From: Polynucleobacter duraquae
GTDB lineage: Bacteria; Pseudomonadota; Gammaproteobacteria; Burkholderiales; Burkholderiaceae
DNA length: 64,000 bases
Reading direction: 5' to 3'
Assembly (NCBI RefSeq): GCF_000973625.1
Contig: NZ_CP007501.1
Span: 1,962,293-2,026,292, forward strand
The translations under genes and the position numbers were made by a program. The notes beneath the pieces are model-generated. The model had not been told where the DNA came from, did no database searches, and was given only the letters and a program-made list of their open reading frames with translations. Numbering within the stretch: position 1 is the stretch's first letter; the number at the start of each line of letters is the position of its first letter. This document shows positions 36,916 to 44,341 of this stretch, one piece after another.

Positions 36916-37770
36916 CTAGTGCTTTTTTGCCACTACATTGATGACGCCCTTCATTCCAGCTTCATAGTGCCCGGGCTCAAAGCATGCCATGGCATATTGC
37001 CCGGGCTTTTTAAAAGTCCAAACCAATTCCGATTGTTGTCCTGGTTTTGCAGCGATTTCATTCGTATGATGATGCCCCTTAGCTCCAGGACTTGCCATCT
37101 CTTTAGCGTGAGTAATGATTTCTTTTTCAGTTCCAATTACCAGCTCATGGTCTAACTTGCCCTTATTAACCAAAATAATGCGAATGGGCTCACCCGCTTG
37201 TGCTTCCCATATTGCTGGGGAAAAACGCATCGTGTCATCAACCTCAATACGAACTTCTTTCATTGCTTGGGTAATCACTGGTGCTGGTGTTCCATGTCCA
37301 TGACTGTGGCCATGGCCGTCCCCACCATGCTCATTAAAGTAGGAAAGGGAATATAAAGATGCGGCAATAACAAGGGCTAGGCTAATGCCCCCATAAATCA
37401 GTACTGCCTTAACTTTTATTTTGCCCTTGCCTTCCATTAGATACATGGCCAACAAAGACATGGCAAATCCGACAGGCACGACCCATGAGCTTCTACCGGG
37501 GGAGTCTGGGAAATGCTGGAGCCCTCCAGTAAAGAAACCCAAACCGATTGAGGCAACAATACCAATGGCCAGAACATCGGTCCAGCTGTGATCTTTATCA
37601 GGGTTGGCAATTTTTTCTAATGTGCCCCCAACGAGATAAATCACGACTCCGAATACGGCAGTCAAGAATGCTCGTTCTTCACTGAAAAATCCATGGGTAA
37701 TGGCGCCAGCAGTAAAGCTAATTCCCGTATATTTACAAAGAGAGGCGATGTGGCTGAGTGGAAAGTTCAT
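36916..37770 (-). CDS. Membrane-anchored cupredoxin-domain protein
   Basis: A 284-residue two-part protein. The first 150 residues carry about four membrane segments (for example GFAMSLLAMYLMEG and AVLIYGGISLALVIAASLYSL). A His-rich linker (GDGHGHSHGHG) then leads to a cupredoxin domain of about 115 residues, with copper ligands fitting His in KLDHELVIG and Cys, His and Met in ACFEPGHYEAGM. A blue-copper electron carrier or periplasmic copper-binding protein tethered to the inner membrane is likely. The join of a four-helix domain to plastocyanin-like beta sheet is unusual. It is the single gene of its island unit. Confidence 0.83.
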   Translation of the reverse strand: MNFPLSHIASLCKYTGISFTAGAITHGFFSEERAFLTAVFGVVIYLVGGTLEKIANPDKDHSWTDVLAIGIVASIGLGFFTGGLQHFPDSPGRSSWVVPVGFAMSLLAMYLMEGKGKIKVKAVLIYGGISLALVIAASLYSLSYFNEHGGDGHGHSHGHGTPAPVITQAMKEVRIEVDDTMRFSPAIWEAQAGEPIRIILVNKGKLDHELVIGTEKEIITHAKEMASPGAKGHHHTNEIAAKPGQQSELVWTFKKPGQYAMACFEPGHYEAGMKGVINVVAKKH

Positions 37771-37828
37771 GGGCGTATCTTAAGAGAAATTAACGAATCT
37801 TGCCTAAAACACCATTACCCATAAATAA

Positions 37829-37850
37829 AAAACCACCCGAAGGTGGTTTT
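37829..37850 (-). terminator. Terminator of repeat copy 10
   Basis: Perfect 9-bp stem AAAACCACC / GGTGGTTTT with UUCG-type loop, 9 bp from the tRNA fragment. Confidence 0.9.
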
Positions 37851-37855
37851 AGTGT

Positions 37856-37904
37856 TTCTTGGTGGCCCGGGGCGGAATCGAACCACCGACACAAGGATTT
37901 TCAA
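37856..37904 (-). repeat. Left 49-bp direct repeat (attachment-type site), tRNA-Phe fragment copy 10
   Basis: 49 bases identical to 42681-42729, that is, the 3' 45 bases of tRNA-Phe from the CCA end to the anticodon loop plus four flanking bases. Identity stops inside the anticodon loop, a common crossover place for tyrosine integrases. Confidence 0.92.
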
Positions 37905-38127
37905 ATATCCTCCGATAGACCGCTTTCGCTTTGATTTCAAGGGCTTGGGTCACCAGTCTTGACTTGTCTAAAAATTGTGCGTCCTTGTGCCGGTCAAATT
38001 TAGCAATGAAATCAGAATCTTGCGAGGGGCAATTTTTCTGTGTGTACAGATTGTGTTGCCATACCCTTCCAGTAAATAGCCATAGCGTATTGAAATGTCG
38101 TTTAAAACGACATCTCTGGAAGAGTCT
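37905..38127. other. Gene-free stretch with a possible coding remnant and palindrome P1 copy d
   Basis: No start-bearing gene is supported. On the minus strand one frame is open from about 38131 through the tRNA fragment to a TAA at about 37847, reading for example FNTLWLFTGRVWQHN and later DFIAKFDRHKDAQFLDKSR. This could be the tail of a lost protein gene. P1 copy d (TGTCGTTTAAAACGACA) is at 38096-38112. Confidence 0.45.
38096..38112. promoter_or_regulatory. Island palindrome P1, copy d
   Basis: TGTCGTTTAAAACGACA, the reverse complement form of copies a, b and e. It lies 15 bp after the HD-GYP stop codon. Confidence 0.55.
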
Positions 38128-39174
38128 TTAAATTAGCGGTGGAAATGTATATCCATCAACTTTAAATACTTTTAAGCAAGCATTTACGACGTCAGCATCA
38201 AATAGCTTGTCACTGCCCATAGCGATCTCTTCTAATGCGGCATCTATACCCTTACCTTTTCGGTAAGGGCGATCTGATGACATTGCCTCTACAGTATCAG
38301 CCACACCTAGAATTCGGGCCTCTTCACAGACTATATCGCCTTTAATTGCGTTGGGGTAGCCACTGCCATCCAAACGCTCATGATGCTGAAGAACTGCTTG
38401 AGCAATATTCCAAGGAAAGTGAATATGTTTGAGCATGTCGTAACCGGCTTGAACATGGTTTCTTAACATGGCAACTTCGAAGTTGCTTAAGGCAATAGGC
38501 TTCGTTAGAATTTCTGCGGGAATTGTAATTTTGCCAATGTCGTGAACTAAAGCGGCCATTCGAATACCTTCAATAGTATGTAAAGGTAAATTCATTTCGG
38601 CAGCAATTGCTACAGCTAGATTTGCTACACGCTTTTGATGTCCTCCAGTATAGGGGTCTCGAGCAACAATGACGTTGGCAAGAGTATCGACCATTTCATT
38701 CATAGAAATATTGACGGAGTGTTGATACTCAAGCAATTCTTTTTCTAGTTTTTTTCTATCTGAAATGTCGCGAATATTACATTGAATAACGCGATCACCG
38801 TTAACACCATAAGCATTGCTGACAAACTCTACATTAACAATCTTCTCATCTTTTCTTTTTAATGGAAGGTCTTCGTATCGTATGTAGCCTTTGTCTTTAA
38901 GCACAGTAAAGGCTGTTAAAGCCGCGGCTTTATCTACCATCGCGCCAATTTCCCAAAGCTCTTTACCGATGAGCTCTTCTCTTGTAAACCCAAGTAAATT
39001 AGTGATGAATGGATTGGCGTCTTGAATGACTCCTGTTTGAAAATCAAGGATCAAGATGCCATCTTGAGCTGTCTCAAATAATCGCCTGTAGCGTAGCTCT
39101 GATTGTTTAGCTAACTGCTCTTTGCTTAATTCATCTGCCATATGATTTTTTGTGAGTTCTTTGAAGACTCTCAC
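38128..39174 (-). CDS. PAS / HD-GYP domain cyclic-di-GMP phosphodiesterase
   Basis: A 348-residue cytoplasmic protein: a PAS domain (about 25-140, with [15 protein letters not shown] and a PAC tail [15 protein letters not shown]) followed by an HD-GYP domain. The metal site HD is at 211-212 ([11 protein letters not shown]) and the [11 protein letters not shown] signature at 264-274. HD-GYP enzymes hydrolyse cyclic-di-GMP. A GGDEF cyclase gene is divergent 101 bp away, so the pair probably sets c-di-GMP for the neighbouring PgaC-like synthase. Confidence 0.93.
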   Translation of the reverse strand: MRVFKELTKNHMADELSKEQLAKQSELRYRRLFETAQDGILILDFQTGVIQDANPFITNLLGFTREELIGKELWEIGAMVDKAAALTAFTVLKDKGYIRYEDLPLKRKDEKIVNVEFVSNAYGVNGDRVIQCNIRDISDRKKLEKELLEYQHSVNISMNEMVDTLANVIVARDPYTGGHQKRVANLAVAIAAEMNLPLHTIEGIRMAALVHDIGKITIPAEILTKPIALSNFEVAMLRNHVQAGYDMLKHIHFPWNIAQAVLQHHERLDGSGYPNAIKGDIVCEEARILGVADTVEAMSSDRPYRKGKGIDAALEEIAMGSDKLFDADVVNACLKVFKVDGYTFPPLI

Positions 39175-39275
39175 CCTTTATTTGAGTGTATACCCATTAT
39201 TTCTTACATCTATAGACTTTCTTTAAATTTTTAGTTGTAATCTATCTAATCTAATCATGAAATTTAAGGCACGCT

Positions 39276-40127
39276 TTGTATATAGCAATTGGCCTTTACT
39301 GCTTATCACTACTCTGCCAGGTCTTTGCCTCGCTTATTAGCCTTTCATTATTTCGACATTCAGCAACCATATATCGCTGGGGCTGGTTATTTTTAGCTAT
39401 CGGCCTTAGTTTAATGATCGGCCGAAGGATTGGTCCGATATTCCACGTCTTTGAATCTGGCCGCTTCGACTTATTGGACGCGATACTATCGCTACCAATT
39501 TCAGGATTCTTATTACTCGGCGTTCTTGGTCTAAGAAAATTGCTTCTCAAGGCTGACAACAATCAACTGATGCTCGAGACTCTTGCTCAGCACGACCCCC
39601 TCACTAATAGTTTAAGTCGTACCGAAATACTCTATCGAATCTCGGAAGAAATTGATCGATCACGGAGAAATAAGCATACTTTTGCTTTATTAGAGATGGA
39701 CATTGACCACTTTAAAAATGTAAATGATCAATATGGGCATCATGTTGGCGATGAAGTCCTATTAAACCTAGTTCGGCACTCTCAAGAAGCAATTCGCTCC
39801 ATCGATACAGTTGGTCGAATAAGTGGAGAAGAATTTCTGATTCTATTGCCAGAAACAGGAGCCGATGGAGCCGCTCAAATTGCTGAGCGTTTGCGTGAAC
39901 ACATTGCTAATACAACAAATGAAACGAGTGCTCTAACGCCAATAAGAATCACCATTAGCATTGGAATTGCCATTTTTAATCCCGACGACAATCCTCGAAT
40001 GTCGCGTAGCATCGCACTCAATGAACTCATAAGTAAGGCTGACTTAGCAATGTATCAAGCAAAGAATGAAGGGCGCAATCGTGTTTCCTTTTGGAGTGCC
40101 TCTACCCCACCTTTAAAAATGGCATGA
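39276..40127 (+). CDS. Membrane GGDEF diguanylate cyclase
   Basis: A 283-residue protein with three membrane segments in the first 95 residues and a GGDEF domain. The active-site motif is SGEEF at about 183-187 (RISGEEFLILLPETG), a functional variant, and MDIDHFKNVNDQYGHHVGDEVL precedes it. It makes cyclic-di-GMP from GTP at the inner membrane. No RxxD inhibitory site is apparent just before the motif. The gene converges on the barrel-protein gene with 2 bp between stops. Confidence 0.92.
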   Translation: MYIAIGLYCLSLLCQVFASLISLSLFRHSATIYRWGWLFLAIGLSLMIGRRIGPIFHVFESGRFDLLDAILSLPISGFLLLGVLGLRKLLLKADNNQLMLETLAQHDPLTNSLSRTEILYRISEEIDRSRRNKHTFALLEMDIDHFKNVNDQYGHHVGDEVLLNLVRHSQEAIRSIDTVGRISGEEFLILLPETGADGAAQIAERLREHIANTTNETSALTPIRITISIGIAIFNPDDNPRMSRSIALNELISKADLAMYQAKNEGRNRVSFWSASTPPLKMA

Positions 40128-40129
40128 TG

Positions 40130-41074
40130 TTAAAACGGAATGATGAGCTCTTCCATAATGTAGCGATAAAAGTAATTAGGGCCTAAAAAACCAGCCGATT
40201 TTCCATATCCTGCTCGAGTCTTAAAATAATAATCATTTGATGCTACTGGGCTAGTAGCCGCGAACTCATAGAGCTGTGTAGTAGTGCTTGGATCCTGATT
40301 CACCGTTTGCCGCCCAACACCTGCTGTGCCGCTGAGCACCCATCCCGCAATTCTTTTTCTTGCGCCAAACGCAATCATCGTCTCGTTATAGGTTGATGGA
40401 TTAAAGTAATTATTGGCAACATTGGTATTGGTGTCTCTATATTGGCGATAACGCAGTTGTGCCGTTAACCCATAGTCTGGCACCAGGTCATAAATGAGTT
40501 TTGCTCTCACTATTGGCCGGGTATTGGTATCCGAGAAATACATATTTGCGCCCATCACTATCGCAGTTAAGCGCTTCATAAGCTGTTGCTCAATGCTGAT
40601 ACCGCCAAGGGTGTAATAGATTCCATTATTTAAAGAATTTTGTGTCTCCACCCTATCTCGATTTACTATGACTTCAGCCTTTGTAGAGTCCGTTACTCGA
40701 AATCCATAATTACTGTCCGTGGTCACTAATTGATGACCATTTTGAGTGTTGTAGCCAATATTGAGGTTGTAACCCAGAGCTGTTCGCGGATTAATGGCTT
40801 TAGTCATCAGCGTATATTGCTCGCCTGTAGAGTTCCAGCCACCCTGCGTAAAGTAATTGTGCTGATAAGTAATGCCTGTATATTTTTCACCATGTTCATA
40901 CAAAGGTAGATATCCTGCTTTGTATTTGTAGGTGGAGAATCCTTCGCTATCAGAGCCAAAATAGACATTCGGCACTGAAATCGCCTGTTTTGTTTGCTCC
41001 TCTTCTGCTCCATTGGCATGAAAAGTGAATAACAATATGCCGAAAAACAGATAGGCCTGAACTACTCTTCTCAT
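40130..41074 (-). CDS. Putative outer-membrane beta-barrel protein of polysaccharide export (PgaA-like C-terminal part)
   Basis: A 314-residue protein with a signal peptide (YLFFGILLFTFHANGAEE) and alternating aromatic/polar strands typical of outer-membrane barrels, ending in a strand with terminal Phe (YIMEELIIPF), the usual BamA-recognised end. The start overlaps the PgaC-like gene by 4 bp. In poly-N-acetylglucosamine systems an outer-membrane barrel (PgaA) exports the polymer made by PgaC; this protein is the size of the barrel alone and lacks a TPR part. Assignment to PgaA is inference from the partner. Confidence 0.7.
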   Translation of the reverse strand: MRRVVQAYLFFGILLFTFHANGAEEEQTKQAISVPNVYFGSDSEGFSTYKYKAGYLPLYEHGEKYTGITYQHNYFTQGGWNSTGEQYTLMTKAINPRTALGYNLNIGYNTQNGHQLVTTDSNYGFRVTDSTKAEVIVNRDRVETQNSLNNGIYYTLGGISIEQQLMKRLTAIVMGANMYFSDTNTRPIVRAKLIYDLVPDYGLTAQLRYRQYRDTNTNVANNYFNPSTYNETMIAFGARKRIAGWVLSGTAGVGRQTVNQDPSTTTQLYEFAATSPVASNDYYFKTRAGYGKSAGFLGPNYFYRYIMEELIIPF

Positions 41075-42372
41075 TTAGTGCCCCATGATTTGCGAAGATT
41101 AAATAGCTCAGAAAAATATCCATACACACAGGCAGGCTGGAGAATAAATCCGTAAGCAAATACATAGGACAAGAATCCCAAGATATTTGCCCGAACTGTT
41201 AAATGCTCAGCATTGAACATCGCCTTGCCTTTTAAATACATTTGCCAATTGAGCAAAAAAGCCATTGGCAATAGTGATAGCGTCATGGGGCCTGCTATCC
41301 AAAATATACCAAAGCAAGCTAGGATCAGTCCTGGTATGAATCCAAAGGTAAAGGCAATGTCCATCAATGGAAACATCGTATTCCACCAAATATAAAAAGT
41401 GGAGTACCGGGGTTTAAACAGGATCATCGGATTATCTTTAAATGCCTCAACTAAGCCGCGAGACCAACGTCTTCTTTGATTAACAAATTTTTTTAATGTG
41501 TCAGGGCAGTCGGTAAATGCCAAGGCATCTTCGGCATGACCAACTCTATGACCTGCCGCCAAAATTCTCCAAGTCAGCACGATATCTTCACCGACCATCT
41601 CTGGCCACCCACCCAGCTCCACTACTGTCTTGCGGTCATACAGAGAGAATGCGCCTTGTGCCACCAAAGTGCCTTGAAATAAAGACTGAATGCGCTTAAT
41701 GGTGGCAATTCCTAAAAAGTAATCCCACTCCTGCGCCTTGGTGATCCAGTTCTCTCGTGAATTTCGAATGAGAATTTCACCAGCAACTGCTTTGGTATTG
41801 ATTGGATCAGAGAGATATCGTCCCACTAAATGGCGTACCCCGTCTTTCAATATATAGCTATCAGCATCAATTGAAATAATGATGTCAGTCGTACATTTTG
41901 CTAAGCCATGGTTTAGAGCTGATGCCTTACCGCCGTTACGCCCTAAATCAATGAGCTCTAGATTTGAATGGGCCGACTGTAAAGCCCTAACAGAATCAAC
42001 CGTCTTATCGCTCGAGCCATCATTAATCACAATGATGCGAATATCTGCTGGGTAGTCCTGTAGAAAAATTCCTGACAGGGTTGAGGCTATTGAATTCTCT
42101 TCGTTATAGGCGGCGATTAATATTGTGACTGGTGGGTAGTGTTGATCAACAATGACTTTAGGGCGACGATCGAGTAGTAGCGCCATCGCCACAAAGGCAT
42201 TCATAAAGCCTGGAATGATGGCAATAAAGGTAATGATGAAATAGGCAGGAACTGTTCCTACTTCATTGCTTAGATCTGAAAACCAAGGCTGGGAATACCA
42301 AAAAGAAAACCCCATCCAACTCAAGGAAAATAGCAGTGAAACAATAAATTTTCCTTTTACTGAAAAATACAA
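41071..42372 (-). CDS. PgaC/IcaA-like family 2 glycosyltransferase
   Basis: A 433-residue processive GT2 with membrane segments at both ends. Catalytic motifs in order are YNEENSI, DGSSDKT, the DADSY metal site, EDIVLTWRI and QRRRWSRG, which corresponds to the QxxRW motif. This set matches PgaC/IcaA and hyaluronan-synthase-like enzymes that polymerise UDP-GlcNAc at the inner membrane. The start is TTG at 42372 with a TATAAA -10 at 42389-42394. Overlap with the barrel gene and nearby c-di-GMP genes point to a c-di-GMP-controlled exopolysaccharide. PgaB and PgaD are not seen, so polymer and modification are open. Confidence 0.88.
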   Translation of the reverse strand: MYFSVKGKFIVSLLFSLSWMGFSFWYSQPWFSDLSNEVGTVPAYFIITFIAIIPGFMNAFVAMALLLDRRPKVIVDQHYPPVTILIAAYNEENSIASTLSGIFLQDYPADIRIIVINDGSSDKTVDSVRALQSAHSNLELIDLGRNGGKASALNHGLAKCTTDIIISIDADSYILKDGVRHLVGRYLSDPINTKAVAGEILIRNSRENWITKAQEWDYFLGIATIKRIQSLFQGTLVAQGAFSLYDRKTVVELGGWPEMVGEDIVLTWRILAAGHRVGHAEDALAFTDCPDTLKKFVNQRRRWSRGLVEAFKDNPMILFKPRYSTFYIWWNTMFPLMDIAFTFGFIPGLILACFGIFWIAGPMTLSLLPMAFLLNWQMYLKGKAMFNAEHLTVRANILGFLSYVFAYGFILQPACVYGYFSELFNLRKSWGTK

Positions 42373-42426
42373 AGGATTCCATCCAAAATTTATACTTATT
42401 CAGAATACTCCTTGGCGGGCTTGTTT

Positions 42427-42443
42427 TGTCGTTTTAAACGACA
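42427..42443. promoter_or_regulatory. Island palindrome P1, copy e
   Basis: TGTCGTTTTAAACGACA, 54 bp upstream of the GT2 start. Confidence 0.6.
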
Positions 42444-42506
42444 TTCCGAGTACATACCCTTAGCGTCGCTTAAATGAACGCTTGACTGACGCAGGGATGA
42501 ATAATT

Positions 42507-42531
42507 GACGTGTCCTTTAAAAGGACACGTC
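42507..42531. promoter_or_regulatory. Island palindrome P2, copy e (extended)
   Basis: A 25-base palindrome with 12-base arms (GACGTGTCCTTT and its complement) around one A; its centre is TGTCCTTTAAAAGGACA. Confidence 0.6.
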
Positions 42532-42652
42532 ATGAACCTGACGCCCCAGTCTAGAGTCAGAGTGAGAGTATCCTGATTGACGGATTAAATCTATGGGATT
42601 TGAATAAACACGCTAGGCGCTAGGTCTAACCACCATTGAGGGCCTCTAATAA

Positions 42653-42677
42653 AAATAGCCCAACAAGTGGGCTATTT
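42653..42677 (-). terminator. Terminator of tRNA-Phe
   Basis: 10-bp stem AAATAGCCCA / TGGGCTATTT with loop ACAAG, 7 bp after the tRNA 3' end, ending in a U tract on the minus strand. Confidence 0.9.
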
Positions 42678-42684
42678 AGATTCT

Positions 42685-42760
42685 TGGTGGCCCGGGGCGG
42701 AATCGAACCACCGACACAAGGATTTTCAATCCTCTGCTCTACCGACTGAGCTACCAGGCC
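42685..42760 (-). tRNA. tRNA-Phe (anticodon GAA)
   Basis: A complete 76-nt tRNA on the minus strand with encoded CCA. The acceptor stem GGCCTGG pairs with CCGGGCC (one T-G pair). The D arm contains AGCTCAGTCGGTAGAGC, the anticodon loop TTGAAAA has GAA at positions 34-36, and the T arm is GGTGG-TTCGATT-CCGCC. It is the only full tRNA seen in the window and the source of the ten partial copies to its left. A TATAAT -10 lies just upstream (42771-42776). Confidence 0.97.
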
Positions 42761-42770
42761 AAGAGATGGA

Positions 42771-42776
42771 ATTATA
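42771..42776 (-). promoter_or_regulatory. -10 element of the tRNA-Phe promoter
   Basis: TATAAT on the minus strand, 11 bp before the tRNA 5' end; a convincing -35 is not seen. From 42777 to 42920 there is no gene, only a GGGGGCGCCCCC palindrome at about 42848-42859. Confidence 0.55.
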
Positions 42777-42920
42777 AATGAAACTGTGTTTTAGCTCGGA
42801 AAACGTTCAAACTGAGCTCATCCTGCTTGACCAGCAGGGAAATCCTATGGGGGCGCCCCCTAAGGCGGGTGAATGAGGATAAGGCAAGGAACTGGAGTTA
42901 CTCTGCATGATATCTGTCCA

Positions 42921-44252
42921 TTACTTAAGTGTTATTTGAATCGATAACTGCTCGGCCTGTTTGGCAATTGAGCTTGCAGCTATCACGTCACCTAGGCTGC
43001 CCATAGTTGCAGGCCCAATCATCCATAAATCATCCCATTCCCCACCCGATAATTTGGAAACTCTATAGTCGCTAGCTACCGCAATCGATTTTCCAAGGGC
43101 GTCCGGTCTTGCAATTTGATCTGCAATTAACTTACTAAGTAAAGAATCGCGCCCAACCCCAGTGCAATTGAATATCCGATCTCCCGACACCTTAGATCCA
43201 TCGCCCAAAACTACTGTTACTGTTTGTGCAACCTCAATTCGTTTGGCGCGCCCCAATACAAATTGAATCTGTTTATTAGCCTCCAGCTTTCTATAGGCCT
43301 TAATTGTTTGGGGTGATGCCCTAAAGCGATATAAAGACCAAAGCCAGCCGAGCCGCTTAAAAAGAATTCGACGCTGGAAATAAGAAAATTGCTGCCAAAT
43401 CATATTTATATTTGGTCTAAGCTCTTCCCATGCACTTTGCCATACCACGCTATCCGTTGGTGCGGAAGGAAGGTAGTTACGAATAAAGCGAACTAACTTA
43501 GCCGGAGTTAAGTTTTTTGGCCAATCGGGTTGGCCCTCTCTCTTCCAGCCCGCTTGCATTGGCGGGAAGACTGCTCTTGGGCCTATCACTTTAATCACGC
43601 CTTGATGCCCTTGACCAACAAGCGCATTAATTGCATCCAATGCAGTTAAGCCTCCGCCAAGCAAAATAATTTCTTCATGAGCATGAATATTGCCCAGGTC
43701 CTTACCCACCCAAGGGCTCTCAATAAGCTGCGAAGGGCTCATAGCAGTCTGAATATTTTGAACGGCGCAGGGCCAAATGGGTGGCGGATTACCGGTTGCA
43801 ATAATCACCCGCTGCGCAACAATCGTCTTGAGCTTGTCTATCTCAAGGCACCAATACTCGTTAGCCTTATATAGATTGCTTACTTTTGCATAAATCTGAT
43901 CGATCTGATCTGAGCCAAGTTCTTTGCTTACAAGCTCGGAAATATAGCGACCGAAATCCTGGCGCCGATAAAAGTAGCCCGCTTCCGTTTGTGCTTCAGA
44001 GTCATCTATATGCACCTTAGCCCACCTTGCAAAATGCAATGGGTCCTCAGAAAAAACAGATGGAAGATCCTCGCGAACATTGAGGCGAAAAAAAGGACTA
44101 ATACAGTTATATGCATTCCCTTTACCCAATAATCCAGGACCAATTAATAGAATCTTTGAACAATGTATTCCCCTGCGCAAGAGATGAATGAACGCAACTG
44201 CGGCAGCAAAGCCATCCCCAATAATGACAATTTCTTTTATATCTTGGGTCAT
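42921..44252 (-). CDS. FAD/NAD(P)-binding protein (NAD_binding_9 family)
   Basis: A 443-residue flavoprotein-like enzyme. The N-terminal dinucleotide fold starts VIIGDGFAAAVAFIHLLRRG (last Gly of GxGxxA kept), followed by FRLNVREDLPSVFSEDPLHFARWAK typical of the pfam13454 (YdhS-like) group, and an internal second Rossmann motif ILLGGGLTALDAINAL. A terminal segment WMIGPATMGSLGDVIAASSIAKQAEQLS resembles other oxidoreductases of this group. The reaction is unknown. It lies just outside the tRNA-Phe gene, on the same strand, and is probably core. Confidence 0.82.
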   Translation of the reverse strand: MTQDIKEIVIIGDGFAAAVAFIHLLRRGIHCSKILLIGPGLLGKGNAYNCISPFFRLNVREDLPSVFSEDPLHFARWAKVHIDDSEAQTEAGYFYRRQDFGRYISELVSKELGSDQIDQIYAKVSNLYKANEYWCLEIDKLKTIVAQRVIIATGNPPPIWPCAVQNIQTAMSPSQLIESPWVGKDLGNIHAHEEIILLGGGLTALDAINALVGQGHQGVIKVIGPRAVFPPMQAGWKREGQPDWPKNLTPAKLVRFIRNYLPSAPTDSVVWQSAWEELRPNINMIWQQFSYFQRRILFKRLGWLWSLYRFRASPQTIKAYRKLEANKQIQFVLGRAKRIEVAQTVTVVLGDGSKVSGDRIFNCTGVGRDSLLSKLIADQIARPDALGKSIAVASDYRVSKLSGGEWDDLWMIGPATMGSLGDVIAASSIAKQAEQLSIQITLK

Positions 44253-44341
44253 CAGGAAATTATTAGAGTGAAAATCAGAACCCGCATTTTTTCTTTGTCA
44301 GCCCCACTACGTAATAAGTGCTTGAGCACTGAATAATGGGC

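Larger units (their letters stand above)
42373..42684. other. Gene-free stretch between the GT2 gene and tRNA-Phe
   Basis: It contains the GT2 promoter, P1 copy e, P2 copy e and the tRNA-Phe terminator. From 42532 to 42652 nothing else is recognised. Confidence 0.6.
37856..42729. mobile_element. Integrative element-like block carrying c-di-GMP and polysaccharide genes
   Basis: About 4.9 kb bounded by the perfect 49-bp direct repeat, with the intact tRNA-Phe on the right. It holds the HD-GYP, GGDEF, barrel and glycosyltransferase genes and no recognisable integrase. It is the youngest insertion by position and by repeat identity. Excision would leave one complete tRNA-Phe. Confidence 0.65.
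29835..42760. mobile_element. Accessory island of serial tRNA-Phe 3'-end insertions
   Basis: Between 29.8 and 42.8 kb, ten truncated copies of the tRNA-Phe 3' end lie to the left of the intact tRNA-Phe gene, all in the same orientation. Each has a terminator hairpin at a nearly constant distance on the CCA side. Single genes or small groups lie between them. This is what repeated integration at a tRNA 3' end predicts: each event rebuilds the tRNA and pushes the old 3' end and its terminator away, so the leftmost copies should be oldest, and they are indeed the most diverged. No integrase, transposase, or phage gene is seen inside. The outer left limit is uncertain. Confidence 0.7.
42427..42760 (-). 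repeat. Composite repeat module at the living tRNA-Phe (copy 11)
   Basis: Same order as the modules at 33975 and 36148 (P1, GACTGACGCAGGGATG-like stretch, P2, TCATGA, ATAGCCCA hairpin, tRNA 3' end), about 130 bp longer because of extra sequence between P2 and the hairpin. It shows what the downstream region of the active tRNA-Phe looks like. Confidence 0.7.

Noticed and set aside
29835..42760. The repeated hairpins as a CRISPR array
   Set aside because: Repeats are 0.5-5 kb apart with whole genes between them, there are no short spacers and no cas genes.
29835..42760. Integron cassette array with attC sites
   Set aside because: No IntI gene and no core sites of the attC type were seen. The repeats are tRNA-Phe fragments. 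The likeness to cassettes is only in layout.
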